Shown: positions 8,069 through 18,100 of the stretch, one piece after another | Layout: the number at the start of each line of letters is the position of its first letter | Position numbering within the stretch: the first letter of the stretch is position 1 | Origin: a virus | Direction: 5' to 3' (one strand) | Virus record (IMG/VR): IMGVR_UViG_3300044645_001103 | Coordinates: 1 to 30,797 of that record | Length of the DNA: 30,797 bases | Translations under genes and position numbers: made by a program | The notes under the pieces: model-generated | What the model was told of the DNA's origin: nothing | What the model saw: the letters and a program-made list of their open reading frames with translations, nothing else | Databases searched by the model: none

Positions 8069-8104
8069 AGCCCATCTCATAACGAGGTGGGCTTTGTTGT
8101 TTTT
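8069..8104 (+). terminator. Strong intrinsic terminator after the major tail gene
   Basis: AGCCCATCTC (8069-8078) pairs with GAGGTGGGCT (8084-8093), ten pairs with one G-T wobble and a 5-base loop, followed by TTGTTGTTTTT. This is the best Rho-independent terminator seen in the window. Confidence 0.85.
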
Positions 8105-8105
8105 G

Positions 8106-8123
8106 TGGTAAACTTAATAGACT
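8106..8123 (+). promoter_or_regulatory. Weak extended -10 promoter before the long chaperone gene
   Basis: TGG then TAAACT at 8106-8114, a weaker form of the TGnTATAAT element, right after the terminator. The box ends 9 bases before ATG 8124, the same distance as at the protease gene, and there is no Shine-Dalgarno site, so a leaderless or nearly leaderless transcript is predicted. Confidence 0.5.
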
Positions 8124-8822
8124 ATGGCTACATCAATATATAAGACTAAAAACATTTATTTATTTGACGGAACAGAAATAGAGATAATGCCTCTTAAGAT
8201 TAAGTATCTTAGAGAGTTTATGGATGCTTTTAATAATATTAAATATACAAAAGATGATGATGAAGCTATGATGGTATTGCTTGAATGCACAAGGATTGCT
8301 ATGAAGCAATACTATCCACCAGTATCTAAAAGCATAGAAGAGTTAGAAGACAACATTGATTTGCCAACGGTACATGAAATATTAGATATAGCTGGCAATA
8401 TTAAGATTGGCGAAAGCCAAGAAGAAGATGTAAAGACACAAGCACAAAAGGGAGATCCAGGACCATCCTGGGAAGACTTTGATCTAGCTAAGTTAGAGTC
8501 AGAAGTATTCTTGCTGGGTATATGGAAGGACTATTCTGAACTAGAAGAGTCGTTATCTTTATCAGAAATTATAGCAATTATATCTAGCAAAAGAGATTTA
8601 GATTATCAAGAAAAGAAATTCTTTGCAGCAATACAGGGTGTTGACTTAGAGGATAGTTCTGACTCAGACCGTGGCCAAAAAGAATGGGAAAATATGAAAG
8701 CTAGAGTCTTTAGTCGTGGTGCAACAAATGATAGTAGTGACGTTTTATCACTACAAGGACAAAATGCTAAGAAGGCAGGGTTTGGTATTGGTATGGGTCT
8801 TGACTACGAAGATCTTAGATAA
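8124..8822 (+). CDS. Tail assembly chaperone, fused long form (GT-like)
   Basis: 232 aa. Residues 1-100 (LFDGTEIEIMPLKIKYLREF, LPTVHEILDIAG) are clearly related to the whole of the next gene, while residues 111-232 form an extra acidic helical domain (LESEVFLLGIWKDYSELEES, DLDYQEKKFFAAIQGVDL) like the T part of siphovirus chaperones. These proteins coat the tape measure during tail assembly and are not in the virion. Usually the long form is made by frameshifting; here it is encoded in one open frame. A slippery heptamer lies exactly at the G/T junction (codons 109-110), and a -1 shift there would end after 119 aa. No ribosome site precedes ATG 8124. Confidence 0.75.
   Translation: MATSIYKTKNIYLFDGTEIEIMPLKIKYLREFMDAFNNIKYTKDDDEAMMVLLECTRIAMKQYYPPVSKSIEELEDNIDLPTVHEILDIAGNIKIGESQEEDVKTQAQKGDPGPSWEDFDLAKLESEVFLLGIWKDYSELEESLSLSEIIAIISSKRDLDYQEKKFFAAIQGVDLEDSSDSDRGQKEWENMKARVFSRGATNDSSDVLSLQGQNAKKAGFGIGMGLDYEDLR
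8447..8472 (+). other. Candidate -1 frameshift site at the G/T junction
   Basis: In the reading frame of the long chaperone, A AAG GGA (8447-8453) has the X XXY YYZ form of -1 slippery sites. Two bases later TCCAGGA (8456-8462) can pair with TCCTGGG (8466-8472) in a 7-pair stem with a 3-base loop, GC-rich for this genome. A -1 shift leads to TGA at 8480-8482 and a 119-aa short product. The short spacer to the stem is a weakness; usual spacers are about 5-9 bases. Confidence 0.45.
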
Positions 8823-8836
8823 AATAAGCGTTATTA

Positions 8837-8865
8837 TGCTATAATTGATACAAACCTAGGGAGGG
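8837..8865 (+). promoter_or_regulatory. Extended -10 promoter and strong ribosome site before the short chaperone
   Basis: TGCTATAAT at 8837-8845 is an exact TGnTATAAT; AGGGAGGG at 8858-8865 is a strong ribosome site 6 bases before ATG 8872. The predicted leader is about 20 bases. Both elements look much stronger than those of the long chaperone gene just upstream. Confidence 0.75.
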
Positions 8866-8871
8866 ATCAAC

Positions 8872-9201
8872 ATGGCAACAACTGTTTATGAATCACAACA
8901 GATTAAGCTAATTGATGGTACAGAAATTACTCTAAGACCGCTTAAGATTTCACTTTTACGAAAGTTTATGAAAAAGTTTGAGGGTATTGCAGAGGTAGTA
9001 GATGATAATGAGAAGTCAATTAATCTACTAATGGAATGTGTACTAATCGCAATGGAGCAATACAAGCCAGAACTAGCATCAGATATTGCTGCTCTGGAAG
9101 AAAATATTGATTTGCCTACTGTGTATAAGATTGTTGAAGTAGCATCAGGAGTTCCAATTTCTGAAGCAGCAACACTCTTTGCCAGCAATGCAGATGAGTA
9201 A
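8872..9201 (+). CDS. Tail assembly chaperone, short form (G-like)
   Basis: 109 aa, aligned along its length with the first 95-100 residues of the upstream chaperone: both begin MAT, share (L/I)DGTEI and PLKI, an LL(M)EC..IAM.QY segment, and E(D/E)NIDLPTV. It lacks the T extension and has no slippery site near its end, so it appears to make only the short G-like protein, expected in excess over the long form. It lies 25 bases before the tape measure gene, the fixed position for chaperones. The pair is best explained by gene duplication. Confidence 0.75.
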   Translation: MATTVYESQQIKLIDGTEITLRPLKISLLRKFMKKFEGIAEVVDDNEKSINLLMECVLIAMEQYKPELASDIAALEENIDLPTVYKIVEVASGVPISEAATLFASNADE

Positions 9202-9225
9202 TAATTAAATAAAGAGGTGTAATGA

Positions 9226-12200
9226 ATGGCTGATGCTCAGTCCAATATTAAGGTAAGTATTGATACTGCTGAAGCACTGGCGAATATCAAAAACTTACAG
9301 AGACAGATATCAGCCTTTCATACATCAATGGCAAAGGGCGGTGCTGCAGCTAATGCAGTTACTGCTCAAATGCAGCAAGGCTTAATTAACTCAATTAATG
9401 CTACGGGCAAGTTCTCTGCCCAGATGAAAACAATCAGAACAACCACTGAGTCGTTCACAAATTCTTTAGAGAAGAATAAGTTCTCACTTGGAGAATACTT
9501 TAGATATGCTGGTGGAGCATCAAAAACTTTTGGTAGATTGTTTAAGTCTGAATTTGAGACAATAAACAAGGTTGCTAGAGAAAACGTAAAAGACCTTCAG
9601 ACACAATACATTAAGATGGGCCGTGATGCAAACGGTGCTATGAAGGCAATTGCTGTAAGACCTCTGTCTCTTGACATGAATGATCTTGCAACAAAGACAA
9701 TGATTGCTTCTGAAAAGCAAGCATTACTTAATCAGCTTTTAAAGCAAGGCTCTACAAACCTACTTAACTTTGGTAAGAATACACAGTGGGCTGGTCGTCA
9801 GCTTATGGTTGGTTTTACACTTCCATTAATAAGTGTTGGTGCAGCAGCATCAAAAACATTTATGGATATGGAAACTCAGGCTATTCGTTTTAAGAAGGTA
9901 TACGGAGATTTATTTACACCAGCATCAGAAACCCAAGCAGCACTAGAAGGAATAACAGAACTTGGAAAGCAGTTTACTAAGTATGGTGTTGCTGTTTCTC
10001 AAACAGTTGGACTTGCAGCAGAAGCTGCAGCAGCAGGTTTTCAAGGACTAGATCTTCAAAGACAGACAACTGCAGCAACCAAACTTTCTATTCTGGGACA
10101 AGTAGATAGCCAGAAAGCACTTGAAACAACAATTTCTTTACAAAATGCTTTCTCAATGTCTTCTGAAAAACTTGCAGAATCAATTGACTTTCTTAACGCA
10201 GTAGAAAACCAGACCGTATTATCTCTTGATGATATGTCAACTGCAATTCCAAAAGCAGCCCCAGTTGTACAACAGCTTGGTGGAGATCTTAAAGATTTAG
10301 CATTCCTTATGACTGCAATGAAAGAGGGTGGAATCAATGCATCAGAAGGAGCTAATGCACTAAAGTCTGGTCTTGGATCTTTAATTAATCCAACTGGAAA
10401 AGCAAACGATATGCTTTTAAGTTTTGGTATCAATGCAAAAAAGATTGTAGAAGATAATAGAGGAAACCTTAAGGCAACTGTTGTTGAGTTTGCTACAGCT
10501 TTAAATCAACTTGACCCACTAAATAGAGCTCAGGTTATTGAGCAAATGTTTGGTAAGTTCCAGTTTGCTCGTTTATCTACACTTTTTGCAAACGTTACTA
10601 AAGATGGTACACAGGCAGCACGTGTGCTTGATCTAGCAGGTGCATCTGTTCAAGAACTAGCAGCTTTGTCTGAAAAAGAATTAGGCATGACTTCAGAGTC
10701 TGCTATGAACAAGTTTAAGGGTGCTGTTGAAAATTTAAAACTTTCATTAGTTCCAGTAGGAGAAGAATTTTTGAAGGCAGTAACACCAATTGCTGAATTT
10801 GTTTCAAGTATACTAGATAGATTCAATAATCTTGGAGATGGAACAAAGAGAGCAATAGTTATTGCAACAACAGCTGTTGCTGGCCTGGGCCCAATTTTAT
10901 TGATGACGTTTGGTTTGTTGGCTAATGGTGTTGCTAATATAATTAAGGGCTTTACAGCAATGAAGACCCTATTTAATAAAACTGGTCAATCATCTGCAAC
11001 CCTTGGAACTGAAGTTAAGTATATGACACTTGAGCAAAGAAATGCAGCAGCTGTGGCAGCATCGCTTGATCAGGTTCATAGAAACCTTGCACAAACATTT
11101 ACTGCAGAAGCAGCATCCGTAGATAAATTAACTGGTGCATACACTAGATCTATTGCAGCACAAAGAAACTTTATGCCAACAGCTATGCCAATAGGCCGTG
11201 GTCCAATTAAAAAGAGAGCAGATGGAAAGCCAGCAGTAGTTGGCGGTACAGGAAATCAAGACTCAGAACTAGCATTACTAATGCCAGGAGAAACAGTAAT
11301 TCCAACCAAGATGAGCAAGAAGTACGCTGGTCTTATTAATGGAATGATTGCTGACAATATACCTGGATATGCAGAAGGTTTGGGATCTAGGTTTGTTACA
11401 AATACCTCTACATCTGCAGTAGCATCTCACTTTGATGTTACAGCACCAAGCGAACTTGCAAGAACAATTAGATTAGTTGGAGATGAACTAAAGGGATTTT
11501 CAACAACAGTGCTTAAGCTTACAGACAAAGTAGATGGCGAAGGATATGATTTAGTAAAGAGTCAAGAAGAGTTGGTTGGCTCAGTTAAGGATGACAATGC
11601 TGTCCTAGCTGGTGGAAGATCTTTCGGTGGTACAACAACTCTTGGCACAGGTTCAAGAAATACAATGTTTAATGCAATTGGTGTTAAGGGAGAGCCTTTT
11701 ACATTGGATGCTTTGGCTGAAGCAGGAGATCAAGCAGCAGTAGCTTTAAGAGAAAATAAGGCTTCAACACAAAAGCACACAGTAGAGCTGGAGCAGCTAT
11801 CTAAAGAAGGTGCAACTGCAAGAGCCTTATTACAAGACTCAAACAATGCAACTAAATCAAGAATTGACTATATGAGAGCAAACGCTAAACAAGCAATTAC
11901 TGAAGGCTTGTTAGCAGATGCCAGAATTAAAATTGATGGCAAGAGAATTACTGTAGAGCAAGCAGGCATAATTGCTGATCAAAGAATTGCAAAGGTAGAC
12001 GCTGAATTAGAAACTCTTAAGAAATCTGGAGTAACAACAGAAAAGCAAATCTTAGAAGCAAAGCGCAAATATTTAGCAGCTATGATAAAGTCAGGAACTG
12101 GTGAGTTTGTTGTTGCACCTTCAGGAACTGGCGGAGGAGTTGCTAGAGATACTGCTACTGGAAGACCAAGAAGCTCAAACAGAGTTAGCTTCTTAAATCA

Positions 12201-14607
12201 AAAAGCAGGAGAAAGACAAGCAGCTTACGGTGGACGTGGTGCTGTTCAGATATCAGCTTTGGTAGCAAAAGACTTTGCACTTAAGGGAAAAAGTTTAGTT
12301 GAATCAGCTACATCTGCACTTATTAGTGGTGCAAGATCAGCTCTTCGTATTTCGTCTCCATCTAAAGAGATGAGCGATGCAGGAGCAAATGCAGGAAAAA
12401 GTTTAGCAGATGGTGTAAAGTCTAAAAAGAAAGATGCTAACAAAGCAGGACAAGACCTTGGAAATGCTGTTGTTTCTGGAACAAAGTCTGGAAAAGCATC
12501 AAGAAAACAAGGACCTGCTGGAATTGGTCCAAATGCACCAGATGGAACAGTATTCCTTCCAATGACAACTCCTGAAAAACAATCTAGAATGTCAAAGGCT
12601 AAGGGTGCAGCAGGAAAGGTTGGATCTAAGTTTGCAGGACGTGGAGCAGCAGTTGGTATGGCAGGAAACTCTGCATTGATAGCAGCAGCATTTTTGCCTG
12701 GCAAAATGGGAGAGCTTGCACAAAAGATTATGCCAGCGGTTTTTGGATTCCAAGCACTTAAAATGGTATTGGGTTTACTACCAGGACCACTTAAACTAGT
12801 AGCTTTAGGATTGGGAGCAACAGTTGGTATAGTTAAGCTTCTTAATGCAGCAAAAGAGCGTGAGCGTGTAGCTGTTGAAGGTCTTGGAGATGCAGCACTA
12901 GTATCTGAAAAGAAGTTAAAAACTCTTGGAGATTTCTTTGGTATAGTTCCTAAAAAACTTGACTTCTTGTCTAGAGATAATGCTGTAGCTACAACTGGAG
13001 CAAACGCACAAGAGCAGGATCAGATTGATACATTACAAAAAGATAAGAATTTTCAAAAAGACTTTAAAAATGATATTGCTTCTTTAAAGAAGGGAACAGA
13101 TGCTCAAGCCAAGCTCGTATTTGATTCTATTGCTATTCAATTGCGTGGATCAGGTTTTGCCAAAGAGCAAATAGATTTAATTATTAAAGCGTTACAGGAA
13201 GAGTCTGGAAAGACTGACTTTAAGTTTAACTTTGCTAATGTTGACCTTTCAACAGACGAAGGAATATTAAATTTTGATAAGAACTTTGGAGTTATTCTAA
13301 AAGAGCTAGATGCTGGAATTACTCAAGTATATGACAGCATGATGTATCGTGATAACAAGCTAAATAAATGGGTTGGTGGTGTAGTAACTAAGACATCTGA
13401 AGAGGCAAAGGTTAATCTTAAGTTAGCTACCGATGCTGCCACTGGTTTTATAAATGGTTTAAGAGGACAGCTAGAAGCTGGAGTTATATCTGCAGATCAG
13501 TTTGCTCAAGGTTTTGCAAGACTAAATTCATCAATTGCAACAATGCCAAAGCCAGAGCAGGTTATTTTGTTAAATGAAATATTTAAAACTTTACCAGAAA
13601 ACTTACAAAAAGCAACTTCTGGCATGACTGATACTGGACAAAGAATGAATATTCTTAAAGCACAAACATTAGGTTTAGCAGGGGCTGCCTTAGTGTTAGC
13701 AGATTCATATAAAATTCTTAACTCTGCTATTGTTTTTGGTCCAGAAGATGCTATGAGAAGGAATGCTGCACAACTTAATGTAAATGCAGCTTTAGCTAAA
13801 ATTAATGCAGCAGCAAAAAAGTTTGAAGATGATATCAGGAAAAGTTCAGGCGGAGGAACAACTACGAATCCGTTTAAGAGTCCAGGCGATGGAACCTCTG
13901 GTGGAAAGAAACTTACAGATGAAGAAAGATATCTTAAGATACTAGATAAGCAAATTGATGCTTTGAGGGCAAAGCAAGAAGCTCAGAAAAAAGCTAACGA
14001 TGAAATTCAAAGAGAGCTAGATTTAATTAACAAGCTAGAAGACCTTGCTTCCCAAGCAACAACTGCAAAGCTGACTGGTAACTTTATTCAAGCAGCAATG
14101 CTTCAAAGACAATCTGTTCAGGCTCAACAAGAGTTTGATAGACAAACTCAGCTAAATCTTATGGAAGAGCCAATTGATAAGTTGATGGCACGCAAGAAAG
14201 CAATTCAGGATGGTGCTAAGCTAACTAAGTCAGAGAAGGCACAACTTCCAAAGACACCAGCAAAGGTTGTTAAAAAGGCCAATGGAGGTCTTATAAAGGG
14301 TCCTGGCACAGGACGCTCCGACTCAATTAGAGCAACTCTTGGATATGCAGGTGGAGGATCAATCCGTGTATCAAATGGAGAGTTTGTTGTAAAGGCTTCA
14401 TCTGTTAAAGATTATGGAGTTGCTGCAATGAATGCAGTTAACAATGGAACTGCAGATATCAGAACAAATTCTGGCGGTACCGTGTATAATATAAATATGC
14501 CTATAACAAGTAACGCTGCAAGTCCAGAAGGAGTTGCAAACGAAGTTATGCGTAGACTTAAGGTTGAGCTTAATAAAAATAATAAGAGTAATAGGGTTAA
14601 TATATAA
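9226..14607 (+). CDS. Tape measure protein (TP901-type core)
   Basis: 1,793 aa. Sets tail length and is ejected ahead of the DNA. At about 1.5 angstrom per residue it predicts a tail near 270 nm. The first 600 residues match the TP901-like core (MTAMKEGGINASEGANALKS, then an AQVIEQMFGKFQFARLSTLF block near 440). Hydrophobic, possibly membrane-spanning segments lie at about 541-575 and 1164-1210. A RISSPSKEMSDAGANAGKSL motif near 1040 and a KGPGTGRSDSIRATLGYAGG motif near 1691 are common tape-measure elements; a relative of the latter occurs near 677-720. A charged coiled-coil region spans about 1565-1660. ATG 9226 follows AGAGGTG; ATG 9222 leads to an immediate stop. Confidence 0.92.
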   Translation: MADAQSNIKVSIDTAEALANIKNLQRQISAFHTSMAKGGAAANAVTAQMQQGLINSINATGKFSAQMKTIRTTTESFTNSLEKNKFSLGEYFRYAGGASKTFGRLFKSEFETINKVARENVKDLQTQYIKMGRDANGAMKAIAVRPLSLDMNDLATKTMIASEKQALLNQLLKQGSTNLLNFGKNTQWAGRQLMVGFTLPLISVGAAASKTFMDMETQAIRFKKVYGDLFTPASETQAALEGITELGKQFTKYGVAVSQTVGLAAEAAAAGFQGLDLQRQTTAATKLSILGQVDSQKALETTISLQNAFSMSSEKLAESIDFLNAVENQTVLSLDDMSTAIPKAAPVVQQLGGDLKDLAFLMTAMKEGGINASEGANALKSGLGSLINPTGKANDMLLSFGINAKKIVEDNRGNLKATVVEFATALNQLDPLNRAQVIEQMFGKFQFARLSTLFANVTKDGTQAARVLDLAGASVQELAALSEKELGMTSESAMNKFKGAVENLKLSLVPVGEEFLKAVTPIAEFVSSILDRFNNLGDGTKRAIVIATTAVAGLGPILLMTFGLLANGVANIIKGFTAMKTLFNKTGQSSATLGTEVKYMTLEQRNAAAVAASLDQVHRNLAQTFTAEAASVDKLTGAYTRSIAAQRNFMPTAMPIGRGPIKKRADGKPAVVGGTGNQDSELALLMPGETVIPTKMSKKYAGLINGMIADNIPGYAEGLGSRFVTNTSTSAVASHFDVTAPSELARTIRLVGDELKGFSTTVLKLTDKVDGEGYDLVKSQEELVGSVKDDNAVLAGGRSFGGTTTLGTGSRNTMFNAIGVKGEPFTLDALAEAGDQAAVALRENKASTQKHTVELEQLSKEGATARALLQDSNNATKSRIDYMRANAKQAITEGLLADARIKIDGKRITVEQAGIIADQRIAKVDAELETLKKSGVTTEKQILEAKRKYLAAMIKSGTGEFVVAPSGTGGGVARDTATGRPRSSNRVSFLNQKAGERQAAYGGRGAVQISALVAKDFALKGKSLVESATSALISGARSALRISSPSKEMSDAGANAGKSLADGVKSKKKDANKAGQDLGNAVVSGTKSGKASRKQGPAGIGPNAPDGTVFLPMTTPEKQSRMSKAKGAAGKVGSKFAGRGAAVGMAGNSALIAAAFLPGKMGELAQKIMPAVFGFQALKMVLGLLPGPLKLVALGLGATVGIVKLLNAAKERERVAVEGLGDAALVSEKKLKTLGDFFGIVPKKLDFLSRDNAVATTGANAQEQDQIDTLQKDKNFQKDFKNDIASLKKGTDAQAKLVFDSIAIQLRGSGFAKEQIDLIIKALQEESGKTDFKFNFANVDLSTDEGILNFDKNFGVILKELDAGITQVYDSMMYRDNKLNKWVGGVVTKTSEEAKVNLKLATDAATGFINGLRGQLEAGVISADQFAQGFARLNSSIATMPKPEQVILLNEIFKTLPENLQKATSGMTDTGQRMNILKAQTLGLAGAALVLADSYKILNSAIVFGPEDAMRRNAAQLNVNAALAKINAAAKKFEDDIRKSSGGGTTTNPFKSPGDGTSGGKKLTDEERYLKILDKQIDALRAKQEAQKKANDEIQRELDLINKLEDLASQATTAKLTGNFIQAAMLQRQSVQAQQEFDRQTQLNLMEEPIDKLMARKKAIQDGAKLTKSEKAQLPKTPAKVVKKANGGLIKGPGTGRSDSIRATLGYAGGGSIRVSNGEFVVKASSVKDYGVAAMNAVNNGTADIRTNSGGTVYNINMPITSNAASPEGVANEVMRRLKVELNKNNKSNRVNI

Positions 14608-15110
14608 TGGCATATTTATTAGATGCAGGGGTGCAGGTATCTTTGACAGGTGCTAATGGCTCATGGCAAAAATTAACAGATCACAATAGAGAGCCAATTC
14701 AAATGTCAGTTGAGCTTATTGAGTCACAGTCAAGAATGGCTAATGGCAAAATGAGAAAATATGTTATTGCTAAAAAAGATAGAATATCAGTATCTTGGAA
14801 GTATGTTCCATCAAAACAATCAGAGTCAGCTGACGGATTTTTTGCTGCTGCATGGCTTGAGTCATTTTATCATTCTAATTCAGATATTCCAATTCATCTA
14901 AAGATAGTCAGCTCAGAGCTTGCTCCAGATCCTGCTATAGGAGTTTTACCAGCTGGTACATTTTATACAGCTCAAACTTCAGCAAATGCAACATCTGCAA
15001 ATGGAGCAAAGACATATGTTGTATACATGACAGACTTTTCTAAAACCATTATTAATAGAACACAGATATCAGACTATGTTGATATGAGTATTGAGTTTAC
15101 GGAGATATAA
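14607..15110 (+). CDS. Distal tail-region minor tail protein
   Basis: 167 aa, starting on a TAATG overlap with the tape measure stop. Strand-rich sequence (YLLDAGVQVSLTGANGSWQK near the start, YVVYMTDFSKTIINRTQISD near the end) and position directly after the tape measure suit a distal tail protein that begins tail-tip assembly. The central part has a YVIAKKDRISVSWKYVPSK strand pair. No decisive family motif; it could also be a tube-like adaptor. Confidence 0.55.
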   Translation: MAYLLDAGVQVSLTGANGSWQKLTDHNREPIQMSVELIESQSRMANGKMRKYVIAKKDRISVSWKYVPSKQSESADGFFAAAWLESFYHSNSDIPIHLKIVSSELAPDPAIGVLPAGTFYTAQTSANATSANGAKTYVVYMTDFSKTIINRTQISDYVDMSIEFTEI

Positions 15111-18100
15111 TGCTCAGTAACGTAAGCTCATCTATATTTGAAAACTCAGACTCAATAGCATTATTGCCAGTAGTATCTGCTGAGTGGAATCATAACTTGT
15201 TTAATCAGCCATACATCACAACTGCAGGAACAGGCTCAAAGATATCTGGAACCCTTACATCTGGTACTGTTTCTGATGCAACAACTGCTGAAGCAAAAGA
15301 AAACTTTACAACAAAAAAGTTTACAATGTCAAGCGGTACTGGATCTGTATCCTACACAGTATCTGGATTATCTGGATCAGCATACAAGATAATTACCTAT
15401 GTAAAAACAAATAGCTCAATGCCAGTTATGCTTAATGCATATGCAAAAGGTTCAGACTCCCAATTTGGTTCTGAGCAAGTAGAGGCAAGCTCTTTAGGAT
15501 GGACAAAGGTTATAACATATATTGGTGGATCAAAAACATCAGGTGCATTTTCTTCTTTTGTATACACTATTAATGCAAATAGATTTGCTGAAGAAACAGA
15601 AAATCCTACAGTGTTTTTTACTTTACCTGAGATATACGAAACAACATTTTTTGATTATCAAAATGGATCACTATTTTCAACAGATAGCGTGTTTACATAC
15701 TTCCGTCCAGGAGAATCTTACGTCTCATCTGGAGATGTAAAGTGTGAATTTCAACCTAGATACAGAAGAATTGCTTCTAAGGTGCTCAACTCAGAAACAC
15801 TTAGCGATGGATTTTTTGGAAACAAGTATATGCCAGTTACTCCAATTATTCAAAACCCTTCATTCTTTCTTTCGTCACCACCAGTCGCAGTTCTTAAGAA
15901 TGCACTTCCTACAGATATAAATCCATATAAGTACTTTGTTTCTGATTCTTCATCAAAGAGTATTTCTGCAATGTATGAAAAGCCATTGACAACTAATAAA
16001 ATTGTTATAAAAGTTAATACACTAATGACTGTCCCAACATTGAATCTGTATATTAATGATTCTTTAATTACTATTGAAGCTGGTACAGCCAATGCAACAA
16101 CATCAATAACGCCAATCGCAAATGATGATGGCTACAATACTGGTGTTATAGTTCTATACTGGACTGGAAGCATTTGGTCAAGAACACCTTGGACAGATAT
16201 GCCACAGTTTGATGTCAATGGATTAATGACTAAAACAACATCAGTAAGTAAGATTAGACTAACTCAAATATCTAGGTCTATTAATTCTGAGTTTACGTCT
16301 TACTCAGGAGATTCTGTTACAAATGATTTAAACAGAATGCAAGTCATAGAAATATCCCCAAGACTAGAACTAAGCTTGTCAGATTTTGTACAAGATATTA
16401 GTATTACAAAATCATTAGATGCAGACAATACAGCTTTGCCAATATCTTCAATTAATTCAAATGATGCAAAGATAACACTTTCAGGTATACCAGTTGTAAA
16501 AAGTGATGGATCTAAGGTTACAATATTTTCAAGTCAAAGTGGTAATGCACTATCTAGTATGCTAAGAAAAAATGTTAAATTATACATTAATTTTTATTTG
16601 ACAACGCATGCCACAGCTGGAACTGTTCCTCCATTAAATGCAAACAAGTATATTCCAGGCGGTGTATTTTATTCAGACTCATGGGAAGAAAATGACATTG
16701 AAACTGTTTCTGTTCAAGCCTACGACATATCTAGATACCTTCAGTCTTTGCCAGTTCCAGACTACGTTGCAAACTTAAAAACGGTATTTGAAGTTATAAC
16801 AAACATATTAGACCTTGCTGGATTTACAGACTATGACTACGACTCACTACATAAGATCTGTAACAACAAAGCACAACCTCTTGACATAGCCTACTACTAC
16901 TGTAATTCAAAAGACACTACCCTTGTTGACGCTTTAAACCAAATGTTCGTAGCTTATCAAATAGGAGCATATATTGATGAGTATGGAATTATGAAGTTTA
17001 TTAGTCTGTATGACATTTTAACTAGTACTGCTGAAGGTTTGGTCATTTCCCAAGAAGACATAGCACAAGGTGGTCTTTCAGTATCAAATAAAGAAAAGCC
17101 AGGAAAGATATCTTTAAGATATCAAACACCAAAGGTAAAACAATCTCCTGCTTTGCAAAATGTAACAGATGTTGATATTAAAAACTCTCCTGCATTTATT
17201 TATACCACATCCAACGATGTTGTTTGGCAGCAACAAACAGTTGACTCTGTTGGCTTTAACTATATAGATGACAATATGACTCAAAATTCTAATACTCTTA
17301 GTATTAATACCAATGACCTGCTTGATATATTCCATACATTCAATATGGACACTAATGGGTATGTTGCAGTAGAAAAAGAAATTATGTCGTTTGAGTATAA
17401 ACAATATACTATTTCAAATACTAGTGGCACAAAATCTACAACTGTGTCCATAAAGAATAGTCTTGAACTAGCTTCACAAATAAACAACTTTATTAAACAA
17501 AATACAATAGGTCTTAGAACAAGTGACGGTAGTGCTGGGCAAAACTATGACTATGATGTAGTGGTAGAGCCAACAGGAAAAATAACTAATGTTCAGCGTG
17601 GAATGTTTGGAACTGTTCCTGCAGACCATAGTAGAGTAACATCTTTATCAAGCAAGGGGTTATTGGAGAAAAGCATCAATGGTTCTTTTGTATTTTCTTC
17701 TAGCACTGGAAAAACATTAATTACTAATAACTCCGATAATAGCACCGTACTTCCAGATGTTGCTAAGATTGGTTTTCGCCCTGAAGGATCTAATAAGATA
17801 GCCGTTTGTCCATCATCTGAAACAAATAATCAGTACAAAACATATTCGGCTAAGTTTGATATACCAGATCAGTATGTCGCAGCAGCTGGACTTTATATTA
17901 ATCAAAGCAGTGTAGGATCCTCTGACCCACTGTTCATAGAATTAATTAAATTTAGCAAGACAAATCCTCAAGGGTTTTTCTTTGATCCACCAGTATACAA
18001 CTACATGATGGCAATATATGATTCATCTCAGCTTTATGCGTATACAGATGTTACTGGAGAGTGCAATAATATTTTAAAAACATTGCCAAGAGTCTTAAAG

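Noticed and set aside
9150-9225. Frameshift from the short chaperone into a downstream T domain
   Set aside because: No slippery heptamer near its end and only 24 bases before the tape measure start.
12246-12704. Minus-strand frame opposite the tape measure
   Set aside because: No ribosome site; arises from codon bias of a long + strand gene.
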